NCBI GenBank assembly: GCA_902477055.1 | Contig: CABSFY010000083.1 | Span: 1 to 10,410, forward strand | DNA from: an uncultured Eubacteriales bacterium | GTDB taxonomy: Bacteria; Bacillota; Clostridia; Oscillospirales; Oscillospiraceae | Length of the DNA: 10,410 bases | Direction: 5' to 3' | Part shown: one piece after another, positions 1-9,455 of the stretch | Layout of the letters: each line of letters starts with the position of its first letter | Numbering within the stretch: the first letter of the stretch is position 1 | Made by a program: the position numbers and the translations under genes | The notes under the pieces: model-generated | Told to the model about the DNA's origin: nothing | What the model saw: the letters and a program-made list of their open reading frames with translations, nothing else | Database searches by the model: none

Positions 1-9
1 GTTCCCTTT

Positions 10-27
10 CACACTTTTCCTCCCTCC
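10..27 (-). promoter_or_regulatory. possible ribosome binding site and GTG start of a gene leaving the left edge
   Basis: Read on the minus strand, GGAGGGAGG (27-19) is followed six bases later by GTG (12-10) and then the codons AAA GGG AAC to the window edge. This is a strong Shine-Dalgarno at correct spacing, about 70 bases past the dapH stop. Only four codons are visible, so the gene cannot be identified. A terminator-like palindrome lies between it and dapH. It could equally be a chance purine run. Confidence 0.25.
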
Positions 28-62
28 GAAACCTTTCGTTGGGCAGTTCTTTGACCGTCTGA

Positions 63-92
63 AACGCGGGATGCAGCGCTGCATCCCGCGTT
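63..92 (-). terminator. 30-base perfect palindrome after dapH, probable terminator
   Basis: Bases 63-77 are the exact reverse complement of 78-92: a 15-bp stem built on CGCGGGATGCAGC with no spacer, which would fold with a few central bases unpaired. It begins seven bases beyond the dapH stop. The U-tract is poor on both strands (TTTC on the minus strand, GTTGATTATTT on the plus strand), so termination strength is uncertain. It may serve both strands if a convergent gene ends to the left. Confidence 0.6.
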
Positions 93-98
93 GATTAT

Positions 99-794
99 TT
101 ACAGCTCCCGAAGCGCATCGACCAGAGCCGTCTTGCCGTTGGTCTGCGCGTCGCGGTATTTGATGAGCTTTGCCGGAATCCCGGCGACGACGGCGTTTTC
201 CGGCACGTCCTGCGTGACGATTGCGCCCGCCGCAACGACCGCGCCGCTGCCGACCTGCACGCCCTCCAGAATCACGGCGTTCGCGCCGACCAGCACATTG
301 TCGCCCAGCACGACAGGCTGTGCGCTCGGCGGCTCGATTACTCCGGCCAGCACCGCGCCCGCGCCGACATGGCAATGCCTGCCGACCGTCGCCCGGCCGC
401 CGAGGACCGCACCCATATCGATCATGCTGCCCGCGCCGACGCGCGCGCCGATGTTCAAAATCGCGCCCATCATGATGACCGCATTATCGCCCAGCTCCAC
501 GCCCTCGCGCAAAATCGCGCCCGGCTCCACTCTGGCGTGCAGCCCCTTGAGGTCGAGCAGGGGAATGGCGGAATTGCAGGCGTTGTTTTCAATGTGCAGC
601 GACTGAATATTGGCGGCGTTGGCCTCCAGCTGCGGCGCGAGGGTTTTCCAGTCGCCGTAGAGGATGTGCAGCGCACCGCTGTGGAAATCCTCCACGCCGG
701 AAAAGGCGCAGGGAGCGGATTCCTGCAAAGTAACGCGCACGGGCGTTTTCTTCTCCGCCGTGCGGATGCGTTCGATAATTTCCAGTGCGTCCAT
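99..794 (-). CDS. dapH: 2,3,4,5-tetrahydropyridine-2,6-dicarboxylate N-acetyltransferase
   Basis: This enzyme transfers an acetyl group from acetyl-CoA to L-tetrahydrodipicolinate, the first step of the acetylase branch leading to meso-diaminopimelate (peptidoglycan cross-link) and lysine. It acts in the cytoplasm. The 231-residue length matches the family (about 230-240). Residues 1-80 form the DapH-type N-terminal domain, with the family stretch NSAIPLLDLKGLHARVEPGA near 74-93. The rest is a left-handed beta-helix of hexapeptide repeats, including GDNAVIMMGAILNIGARVG, IDMGAVLGGRATVG, GAGAVLAGVIEPPSAQPVV and GANAVILEGVQVGSGAVVAAGAIV, typical of acyl-CoA transferases. This stretch matches B. 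subtilis DapH (YkuQ) as I recall it almost segment by segment, so DapD (succinylase) is unlikely. The ATG is at 794-792, preceded by GAGG eight bases upstream inside the mgsA end. It is the last gene of the minD operon, four bases after the mgsA stop. Confidence 0.95.
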   Translation of the reverse strand: MDALEIIERIRTAEKKTPVRVTLQESAPCAFSGVEDFHSGALHILYGDWKTLAPQLEANAANIQSLHIENNACNSAIPLLDLKGLHARVEPGAILREGVELGDNAVIMMGAILNIGARVGAGSMIDMGAVLGGRATVGRHCHVGAGAVLAGVIEPPSAQPVVLGDNVLVGANAVILEGVQVGSGAVVAAGAIVTQDVPENAVVAGIPAKLIKYRDAQTNGKTALVDALREL

Positions 795-798
795 CGCC

Positions 799-1215
799 TT
801 ACCTCACCGAGCGCTTGGGGCGCAGCATTTCGCGCCAGTCCAGATCGCCGCGCTGCAAGCCGAGAATGAGCATCTCCGCCGAGGCGAGGTTCGTGGCGAC
901 GGGGACGTTATGCGTGTCGCACAGGTGGATGGTCTGGACGATCTGCTGGTCCTCCCAGGGGTCAATGTTATTCGGGTCGGTGAACATCAGCACGAGGTCG
1001 ATCTCATTATAGGCAATGCGGGCATCGACCTGCTGGTGGCCACCCTGATTATGCGACATGAACAGCGTGATCGGCAGACCCGTCGCCTCGGCGACCAGCC
1101 GTCCGGTCGTCGCCGTCGCGGACAGGTTGTGCTTGGACAGCACGCTCTTATACGCCGTGCAGAACTGCACCATCAGTTCTTTTTTCTTATCATGAGCAAG
1201 CAATGTAATGTTCAT
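799..1215 (-). CDS. mgsA: methylglyoxal synthase homologue with an altered active site
   Basis: The protein has 138 residues and belongs to the MGS-like fold. Classical methylglyoxal synthase turns dihydroxyacetone phosphate into methylglyoxal plus phosphate as a glycolytic bypass. Family landmarks are present: N-terminal LLAHDKKKELM (H8, D9, K12 align with E. coli H19, D20, K23), ATATTG (33-38), GGHQQV (58-63), MFTDP with D80 at E. coli D91, NVPVATNLASAEMLI (103-117) and a DLDWREML tail. Several active-site positions differ. H60 (codon CAC) replaces the catalytic Asp71 of the GGDQQ motif. SHNQ replaces the phosphate-contacting SGPx. Around H98-D101 the HDPD motif is replaced by WEDQQ with one inserted residue. 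Activity as a normal MGS is therefore doubtful. ATG 1215-1213 is chosen over an upstream in-frame start because GAGAGGTGAG precedes it and the family begins here. It lies 11 bases after minD and 4 before dapH. Confidence 0.85.
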   Translation of the reverse strand: MNITLLAHDKKKELMVQFCTAYKSVLSKHNLSATATTGRLVAEATGLPITLFMSHNQGGHQQVDARIAYNEIDLVLMFTDPNNIDPWEDQQIVQTIHLCDTHNVPVATNLASAEMLILGLQRGDLDWREMLRPKRSVR

Positions 1216-1226
1216 ACTCTCACCTC

Positions 1227-1967
1227 TCAAAGTTTCATCAGCGGCAGCATCTCGCCGCACAGCCGCCGCGAAATACGCAGGCAGGCCTCGGCAGCGCCGC
1301 CGTCCGTGGCAAAAATCAGCGCGTTGCCCTCCGCAGCGGCAAGCAGCACGTCCGGATCCTCCGGAATCACGCCCAGCAGCGGCAGACCGATCTCGTCCAT
1401 CATATCATCCACCGTCATGTCCAGCCGCCGGAACAGCTTTGGCCGGACGCGGTTGACGACCAAATACAAATTCCGCTTGCCGCCGCGCTCCAAAAGCTCC
1501 GCCGTATGCGCCGCGTCGCGCATGGATGCGAGGTCCGGCGTGGAGATCAGCAGGCAGCGGTCGGCGCCGCAGGCGGCCAGCCGGAAGCCGGGGCCGAGGC
1601 CCGCCGGTGCGTCGATCAGGCAGAAGTCGAATTCCTGCTTCGCTCGGGCGACCAGTGCCGCAAAGCCCGCCGGATCGATGTCCTCCTCGCGCTCGCGCAC
1701 GGGCGCAGTCAGCAGGAACAGCTTGTCCTCCAGCGCGGGATGAACCGCTGCGTCGGTCAAATCGGCACAGCCGCGCATCACGTCGGTAAACGCGGCGACG
1801 GAAAGGTCGGCCATGCCCAGCGCAATGTCGAGATTGCGCAGGCCGATGTCCGCGTCGATGCACAGCACGCGCTTGCCGCAGGCGGCCAGACAGGCGGCGA
1901 CGGTCGCGCAGACGGTCGTTTTGCCCGTGCCGCCCTTGCCGGAGATGATCGCGATCGCTTCTCCCAT
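1227..1967 (-). CDS. minD: septum site-determining ATPase MinD
   Basis: MinD is a deviant Walker A (ParA/MinD superfamily) ATPase. It dimerises on the membrane with ATP and normally recruits MinC to block FtsZ rings away from mid-cell. The 246-residue protein shows the deviant P-loop GKGGTGKTT (10-18, with signature lysine K11), switch I DADIGLRNLDIALG (38-51), which is a MinD rather than FlhG/ParA form, and switch II IDAPAG (118-123). The STPDLASMRDA and VVNRVRP segments are also typical. The C-terminus ISRRLCGEMLPLMKL could be the membrane-binding amphipathic helix, although it is less lysine-rich than usual. It is slightly shorter than the usual 260-270. ATG 1967-1965 is supported by AAGGAAGG eight bases upstream; a longer in-frame reading would run through the promoter and the divergent gene. 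It is the first gene of the operon, and neither minC nor minE is adjacent in this window. Confidence 0.9.
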   Translation of the reverse strand: MGEAIAIISGKGGTGKTTVCATVAACLAACGKRVLCIDADIGLRNLDIALGMADLSVAAFTDVMRGCADLTDAAVHPALEDKLFLLTAPVREREEDIDPAGFAALVARAKQEFDFCLIDAPAGLGPGFRLAACGADRCLLISTPDLASMRDAAHTAELLERGGKRNLYLVVNRVRPKLFRRLDMTVDDMMDEIGLPLLGVIPEDPDVLLAAAEGNALIFATDGGAAEACLRISRRLCGEMLPLMKL

Positions 1968-2001
1968 GCGCCGCCCTTCCTTTCCATTCGTATTCCCCTC
2001 T

Positions 2002-2030
2002 AGTATAACGGATTGCGCCGAAGATTTCAA
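2002..2030 (-). promoter_or_regulatory. sigma-A promoter of the minD-mgsA-dapH operon
   Basis: On the minus strand TTGAAA (2030-2025) is separated by 17 bases from TATACT (2007-2002). The start point would be near 1995, leaving a leader of about 28 bases before the minD ATG. The position, spacing and lack of any closer gene support it. Confidence 0.85.
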
Positions 2031-2105
2031 CAGCGAATTTGGTTGTTTTGTGCAATCTTCCGTCCGTCCTCGCGGAAAAACAGGCAAAAAGCCGGAGTGT
2101 GCGAT

Positions 2106-2134
2106 TTGAAATTTCGCCCGCAGCGTGTTATAAT
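2106..2134 (+). promoter_or_regulatory. sigma-A promoter of the DUF3786 gene
   Basis: TTGAAA (2106-2111), a 17-base spacer and a perfect TATAAT (2129-2134). The start point would be near 2141, only about 20 bases before the ATG, with AAAGGCAGG (2142-2150) as ribosome binding site. It points away from the minD promoter; about 75 bases with no evident site separate the two -35 boxes. Confidence 0.88.
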
Positions 2135-2159
2135 GAAGCCGAAAGGCAGGCGACGCAGC

Positions 2160-2777
2160 ATGGCGATGTCCAATTATGATATTACACGTGACCGGGTGCG
2201 CGGGGTATTCTTGCAGTACGATCAGCAGAAAATGATCGACAAATTTGCGCTGAAAAACGACAATGAATATATTTACGTGACGATGCTGCGGCGCGAGTAC
2301 CGCATCGGGCGAGGAACCGGCATGATCGAATGGTCCGACGACGGCTTCCGGACGAGCTGTGAGGCGGATTTCAACGCATCGCTGACCATCTGCGACGTGC
2401 TGTGTGACTCGAAGGACGACTGCAAACTGTCCGGCCGCTTCGCCTCGCTGCAAAATCTGAAGGGCATGGTGCGCGTGGCCGGACCGGGCGGGGAGCTGTT
2501 CCAGCCCTACGCCGACCGCTTCTGCGGCCACGTCGAGGCGCTGCGGGAGGCCTGCTGCCGCCTCGGCACGCCGGTCGCCCTCCCCGGCGACGTGGCCGTC
2601 CGCATGGATGCATTCCCGTTCCTCCCGGTCGTCCTCCAATTCTGGGATGCCGACGAGGACTTTCCCGCCGCGCTGAAATTCCTGTTCGACGAAAATATTC
2701 TGGACTTCATGCGCTACGAAACGACATTTTATTTAACAAGTCACATCCTCGCCCGCCTCACGCAGGCCCCAACCTAA
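2160..2777 (+). CDS. DUF3786 domain-containing protein
   Basis: The protein has 205 residues, looks cytoplasmic, and shows no signal peptide or membrane segment. It resembles the DUF3786 family: a middle segment TICDVLCDSKDD...LSGRFASLQNLKGM that fits the family's 'L..yLl..dg.pltG.wvsFrel' pattern, and a C-terminal part (about 157-205) containing VVLQFWDADEDFPAALKFLF followed by DENILDF, the acidic 'D.eFP.....LFD.n..dy' signature. The family's biochemical role is unknown to me, so none is assigned. The start is ATG 2160 or the in-frame ATG 2166, since both lie just behind AAAGGCAGG; an upstream in-frame start at 2013 is ruled out because the promoter lies inside that reading. It is a single-gene transcription unit, divergent from minD, followed five bases later by a stem-loop. 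Confidence 0.75.
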   Translation: MAMSNYDITRDRVRGVFLQYDQQKMIDKFALKNDNEYIYVTMLRREYRIGRGTGMIEWSDDGFRTSCEADFNASLTICDVLCDSKDDCKLSGRFASLQNLKGMVRVAGPGGELFQPYADRFCGHVEALREACCRLGTPVALPGDVAVRMDAFPFLPVVLQFWDADEDFPAALKFLFDENILDFMRYETTFYLTSHILARLTQAPT

Positions 2778-2781
2778 CCCA

Positions 2782-2805
2782 AGGCTCCCTCGTCCGAGGG
2801 AGCCT
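2782..2805 (+). terminator. stem-loop after the DUF3786 gene
   Basis: AGGCTCCCTC (2782-2791), loop GTCC, GAGGGAGCCT (2796-2805): a 10-bp perfect stem starting five bases after the stop codon. The following bases are CAGATTGTC, with no U-tract, so it is either a weak terminator or a 3'-end-stabilising hairpin. An almost identical stem-loop with a T-run lies about 200 bases downstream. Confidence 0.55.
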
Positions 2806-2830
2806 CAGATTGTCAAAGAAGTCCGATTTA

Positions 2831-2953
2831 GTCATTGCGAGGCCGCTTGCGGCCGTGGCAATCTCGCAGAATTGTTTTGATATTTTGGAAGATTTCGGCG
2901 AATTCGGAACTGCCTGTATGAGATTGCCACGTCGCTTCGCTCCTCGCAATGAC
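2831..2953. repeat. palindromic intergenic element, copy 1 (GTCATTGCGAGG termini)
   Basis: A 123-base element with 12-bp perfect terminal inverted repeats, GTCATTGCGAGG (2831-2842) and CCTCGCAATGAC (2942-2953). A second inner inverted pair is GTGGCAATCT (2855-2864) with AGATTGCCAC (2921-2930). The left arm contains a small GCCGC/GCGGC hairpin, and the right arm contains CGTCGCTTCGCTCC. The centre (about 2866-2919) is AT-richer and unrelated to copy 2. No transposase is encoded. This is the kind of dispersed element that yields spurious 'SLRGAKRRGN' or 'RLPRRFAPRND' peptides when translated. It may be a MITE or a REP-like sequence. Confidence 0.85.
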
Positions 2954-2979
2954 ACGAACGGTAGTTTTTTGACACACTC

Positions 2980-3008
2980 AAGGCTCCCTCACCCGAGGGA
3001 GCCTTTTT
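2980..3008 (+). terminator. rho-independent terminator
   Basis: AAGGCTCCCTC (2980-2990), loop ACCC, GAGGGAGCCTT (2995-3005), with the T-run 3004-3008. The 11-bp stem followed by T5 is a textbook plus-strand terminator. It would end read-through from the DUF3786 gene before the clpB promoter. 23 of 25 bases match the stem-loop at 2780-2804. Confidence 0.8.
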
Positions 3009-3014
3009 GGACGG

Positions 3015-3064
3015 TCAAAAAAGTTCGATTTTGTCGCTGTGAGGGGGGAAGCGCCGTGAAAATT
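3015..3064. repeat. decayed partial copy of the palindromic element's left arm
   Basis: Bases 3015-3044 match 2813-2842 at 24 of 30 positions with a constant offset of 202. This includes GTCGCTGTGAGG (3033-3044) in place of GTCATTGCGAGG. Similarity continues more weakly to about 3064 (CCGTGAAAATT against CCGTGGCAATC). Together with the repeated stem-loops it implies an old tandem duplication of about 85 bases. No right arm follows. Confidence 0.6.
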
Positions 3065-3106
3065 CCGTGCGGAAAAATGGTTACAAAAAATTCATAAACA
3101 TACCGC

Positions 3107-3134
3107 TTGACAAACGGGAAAACGGTGGTATCAT
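3107..3134 (+). promoter_or_regulatory. sigma-A promoter of clpB
   Basis: Perfect TTGACA (3107-3112), a 16-base spacer and TATCAT (3129-3134). The start point would be near 3141, placing the CIRCE operator in the first bases of the transcript, the usual geometry for HrcA repression. Confidence 0.85.
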
Positions 3135-3148
3135 GAAGAAAAAAGAAA

Positions 3149-3175
3149 TTAGCACTCTATTATCGAGAGTGCTAA
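3149..3175. promoter_or_regulatory. CIRCE operator (HrcA binding site)
   Basis: TTAGCACTC (3149-3157), nine bases, GAGTGCTAA (3167-3175): an exact match to the CIRCE consensus TTAGCACTC-N9-GAGTGCTAA. It sits between the clpB promoter and start codon. HrcA, whose folding depends on GroE, represses from this site and is released on heat or misfolding stress. hrcA itself is not in the window. Confidence 0.97.
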
Positions 3176-3235
3176 AAACGATACCGCCCGCTGCCGGAGC
3201 TACCGGCGGACGTGGCCGGAAAGGAGCGATATACT

Positions 3236-5857
<2,622 letters not shown>

Positions 5858-5870
5858 TTTCCGAAACCTA

Positions 5871-5899
5871 TGGAAATCCGCCGCCGAATCTGCTATAAT
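5871..5899 (+). promoter_or_regulatory. extended -10 promoter downstream of clpB
   Basis: TATAAT (5894-5899) is preceded by TG one base upstream (TGCTATAAT, an extended -10). A weak -35, TGGAAA (5871-5876), lies 17 bases further up. It starts 14 bases after the clpB stop and would begin transcription near 5906. No convincing coding region follows before the terminator at 6084-6118, so it would drive either a short RNA or a terminated pyrG leader. Confidence 0.6.
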
Positions 5900-5961
5900 C
5901 TATTCGGTGAATCTTGGGCTTCCGCCTGTTTGAGAATAATTATGTTGAAACTCTCCGTTGT

Positions 5962-6053
5962 GTCATTGCGAGGAGCGAAGCGACGAGGCAATCTCTTGAC
6001 CGCAGCTTCGTGCTTGAGATTGCCACGGCTTGCCGTGCAAGCCTCGCAATGAC
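5962..6053. repeat. palindromic intergenic element, copy 2, in opposite orientation to copy 1
   Basis: A 92-base element with the same 12-bp termini, GTCATTGCGAGG (5962-5973) and CCTCGCAATGAC (6042-6053), and an inner pair GGCAATCTC (5987-5995) with GAGATTGCC (6016-6024). The left arm (5962-5995) is the reverse complement of the right arm of copy 1 (2920-2953) with one mismatch in 34. The right arm (6016-6053) carries the hairpin GGCTTGCCGTGCAAGCC and resembles the left arm of copy 1. The 20-base centre is unrelated to copy 1. It is non-coding; the short open frame across it is a repeat artefact. Confidence 0.85.
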
Positions 6054-6083
6054 AATTCAGGAGCCTTTCACGGACTGAATCGC

Positions 6084-6118
6084 GCCCCGTTTTCGCCCGC
6101 CGGAAACGGGGCCTTTTT
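6084..6118 (+). terminator. rho-independent terminator between clpB and pyrG
   Basis: GCCCCGTTT (6084-6092), an 11-base loop, AAACGGGGC (6104-6112), then CTTTTT (6113-6118). The 9-bp GC-rich stem with T5 is a standard terminator. It ends the clpB transcript, or the short transcript from the 5894-5899 promoter. If pyrG depends on upstream promoters, it would act as an attenuator. Confidence 0.85.
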
Positions 6119-6178
6119 CTATGGGTTTGGGGCAGCTCTGAATCTGTCCGGAGGATAAATTCAGATTTCCCCCGGCGG

Positions 6179-6208
6179 TTATCATTCAGCGCAGGTACAT
6201 AATATAAA
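6179..6208 (+). promoter_or_regulatory. weak candidate pyrG promoter
   Basis: TTATCA (6179-6184), 18 bases, TATAAA (6203-6208), within an AT-rich stretch (6195-6230). It is the best sigma-A-like pair between the 6118 terminator and pyrG, but the -35 matches only 4 of 6. Upstream, CTGAATCTG (6138-6146) can pair in two registers with ATTCAGATT (6159-6167), a small possible leader structure if transcription starts earlier. Confidence 0.4.
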
Positions 6209-6230
6209 TAGTAAAAATAGAAATATAGAA

Positions 6231-6266
6231 AAGGAGAGAGATCGCCGCTCCGGCGCGATCGGAAAG
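6231..6266 (+). promoter_or_regulatory. pyrG leader: distant Shine-Dalgarno with intervening hairpin
   Basis: A consensus AAGGAG (6231-6236) lies 36 bases before the pyrG ATG, far beyond normal spacing. Between them GATCGC (6240-6245) pairs with GCGATC (6255-6260). Only the weak GGAAAG (6261-6266) is at normal distance (six bases). With the hairpin folded, the strong site would be about 15 bases from the ATG. No in-frame start codon lies near the strong site. Confidence 0.55.
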
Positions 6267-6272
6267 CAAGCA

Positions 6273-7880
<1,608 letters not shown>

Positions 7881-7895
7881 TTCAAGCCGCAAAGC

Positions 7896-7939
7896 AAAGC
7901 GCATACCGGAGGGAAGTTTCTCTCCGGTATGCGCTTTTT
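7896..7939. terminator. bidirectional rho-independent terminator between convergent genes
   Basis: Bases 7896-7911 pair perfectly with 7922-7937: a 16-bp stem containing GCGCATACCGGAG, with a 10-base loop. The plus strand ends in T5 (7935-7939). The minus strand ends in TTTGCTTTG, so it probably serves both pyrG and the gene at 7979-9361. Confidence 0.93.
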
Positions 7940-7978
7940 GCGTGCAGAGGCCGTGGCCGGCGGCGCGTCCGGGCAGAG

Positions 7979-9361
7979 TCAGAGCGCCTGCTCCAGCTGT
8001 CCGGCAATATCCCGCGCGACATGCACGCCGCTTGCCGACGCGTGAGACAGCGAGTGCGTAATGCCGCTGCCGTCGCCGATGATATAAAGGCCGCGGTACC
8101 TGGTCCTGAGGGCGCTGTCCACCTCGACCTCCATATTGTAGAACTTGACCTCCACGCCGTACAGCAGCGTGTCGTCGTTGGCGATGCCGGGCGCGACCTT
8201 ATCCAGCGCATAGATCATTTCGATGATCCCGTCCAAAATCCGCTTGGGAAGCACCAGACTCAGATCTCCGGGGGTCGCGTTCAGCGTAGGCGTCATGAAG
8301 GAATCCAGCATCCGGTTCGGCGTGGAACGGCGGCCGCGGATCAGGTCGCCGAAGCGCTGGCAAATCACGCCGCCGCCCAGCATATTGCTCAGCCGGGCGA
8401 TGGACTCGCCGTAGCCGTTGGAATCCTTGAAGGGCTCGGAAAAGTGCTTTGCCACCAGCAGCGCGAAGTTGGTGTTCTCCGTCTGCTTGGCGGGATCCTC
8501 ATAGCTGTGGCCGTTGACAGTGATGATGCCGTTGGTGTTTTCGTTGACCACCGCGCCGCGGGGGTTCATGCAGAAGGTTCGCACCAGATCGCCGTATTTC
8601 TTCGTGCGGTAAACGATCTTGCCCTCGTACAGCTCGTCGGTAATGTGGGAAAACACCTCTGCCGGAAGCTCCACCCGGACGCCGATATCGACGCGGTTGG
8701 AGCGGGTGGGGATGTCCAGCTCGCGGCAGACCTGCTCCATCCACTTGCTGCCGCTGCGGCCGACGGATATTACGCAGTCGCGGCAGGAAAAGGTGCTGTC
8801 TTTGCACTGTACCAGATAGCCGCCGTCGCTGCGGGAGAGCATTTCCACCGGCGTGTCGAAATAAAACGTGACCTTATCCTTCAGATAGGCGTACAGATTT
8901 TCGAGCACCACATAGTTGATGTCCGTCCCCAAATGGCGCACGGAGGCATCTAAAAGGTGCAGGTCGTTCTGAATGCACTGCTTTTTGAATTGCGTGCCGG
9001 CGGTGGAGTAGAGCCTTGTCCCCTCGCCGCCGAAGCGCATATTGATCCGGTCGACATAGCGCATCAGCTCCAGTGCCTGCTTTTTGCCGATGTACTGGTA
9101 CAGCGTGCCGCCAAAGTCGTTGGTAATGTTGTATTTTCCGTCGGAAAATGCGCCGGCACCGCCGAAGCCGCTCATGATCGAGCAGCATTTGCAGGAAATG
9201 CAGGATTTGACCCGATCTCCGTCAATGGGACAATGTCGCTTGCTCAGCGGGTGCCCCGCCTCAAAGACGGCAACGCGCAGCGAGGGCTTGCGCTGCACCA
9301 GCTCATAGGCGGTAAAGATGCCGCCGGGGCCTGCGCCGATAATAATAACATCATACTCCAT
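7979..9361 (-). CDS. FAD-dependent dehydrogenase of the COG2509 type
   Basis: The protein has 460 residues. Its N-terminus MEYDVIIIGAGPGGIFTAYE is a Rossmann dinucleotide-binding fold with GAGPGG (9-14) and the acidic strand end VAVFEAG (30-36). A cysteine cluster follows, C44 and C54-x2-C57-x-C59-C60, then SIMSGFGGAGAFSDGKYN; this 'C..C..C.IM.G.GGAGAFSDGK' pattern is the mark of the COG2509 group of uncharacterised FAD dehydrogenases. The C-terminus has a second FAD contact, GLYIIGDGSGITHSLSHASA (424-443). The substrate is unknown, and the cysteines might bind metal or be redox active (inference). There is no signal peptide or membrane segment. ATG 9361-9359 has GGAGG eight bases upstream, so the longer in-frame start at 9397 is unlikely. 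It is single, convergent with pyrG and divergent from pckA, with its own promoter at 9427-9455. Confidence 0.85.
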   Translation of the reverse strand: MEYDVIIIGAGPGGIFTAYELVQRKPSLRVAVFEAGHPLSKRHCPIDGDRVKSCISCKCCSIMSGFGGAGAFSDGKYNITNDFGGTLYQYIGKKQALELMRYVDRINMRFGGEGTRLYSTAGTQFKKQCIQNDLHLLDASVRHLGTDINYVVLENLYAYLKDKVTFYFDTPVEMLSRSDGGYLVQCKDSTFSCRDCVISVGRSGSKWMEQVCRELDIPTRSNRVDIGVRVELPAEVFSHITDELYEGKIVYRTKKYGDLVRTFCMNPRGAVVNENTNGIITVNGHSYEDPAKQTENTNFALLVAKHFSEPFKDSNGYGESIARLSNMLGGGVICQRFGDLIRGRRSTPNRMLDSFMTPTLNATPGDLSLVLPKRILDGIIEMIYALDKVAPGIANDDTLLYGVEVKFYNMEVEVDSALRTRYRGLYIIGDGSGITHSLSHASASGVHVARDIAGQLEQAL

Positions 9362-9426
9362 AGTAAAACCTCCGGGCTGTCTGTCTGCGCGCAGCATGGC
9401 GCAGGGTCTGGAATCTTTGCGCAGTT

Positions 9427-9455
9427 ATTATAGCCGCATTTTTCAGGATTTTCAA
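9427..9455 (-). promoter_or_regulatory. sigma-A promoter of the FAD-dependent dehydrogenase gene
   Basis: On the minus strand TTGAAA (9455-9450), 17 bases, and a perfect TATAAT (9432-9427). The start point would be near 9420, giving a leader of about 60 bases. It has the same -35/-10 form as the DUF3786 promoter in this window. Confidence 0.88.

Noticed and set aside
664..1743. Long plus-strand open frame (359 codons) across mgsA and minD
   Set aside because: It is antisense to three well-recognised genes, resembles no family, and has a composition typical of GC-rich shadow frames.
1968..2639. N-terminal extension of minD to about 470 residues
   Set aside because: It would run antisense through the DUF3786 gene and over the minD promoter. 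The MinD family begins at MGEAIAII, with a good ribosome binding site directly upstream.
2758..3097. Small open frames reading MSLRGAKRRGN or RLPRRFAPRND, also at 5870-6052
   Set aside because: These are translations of the palindromic repeat arms, a well-known source of false short proteins.
5906..6118. B. subtilis-style GGGC reiterative-transcription attenuator for pyrG
   Set aside because: The predicted start near 5906 is not a GGGC run. The GGGC at 5916-5919 could pair only four bases with the terminator stem.
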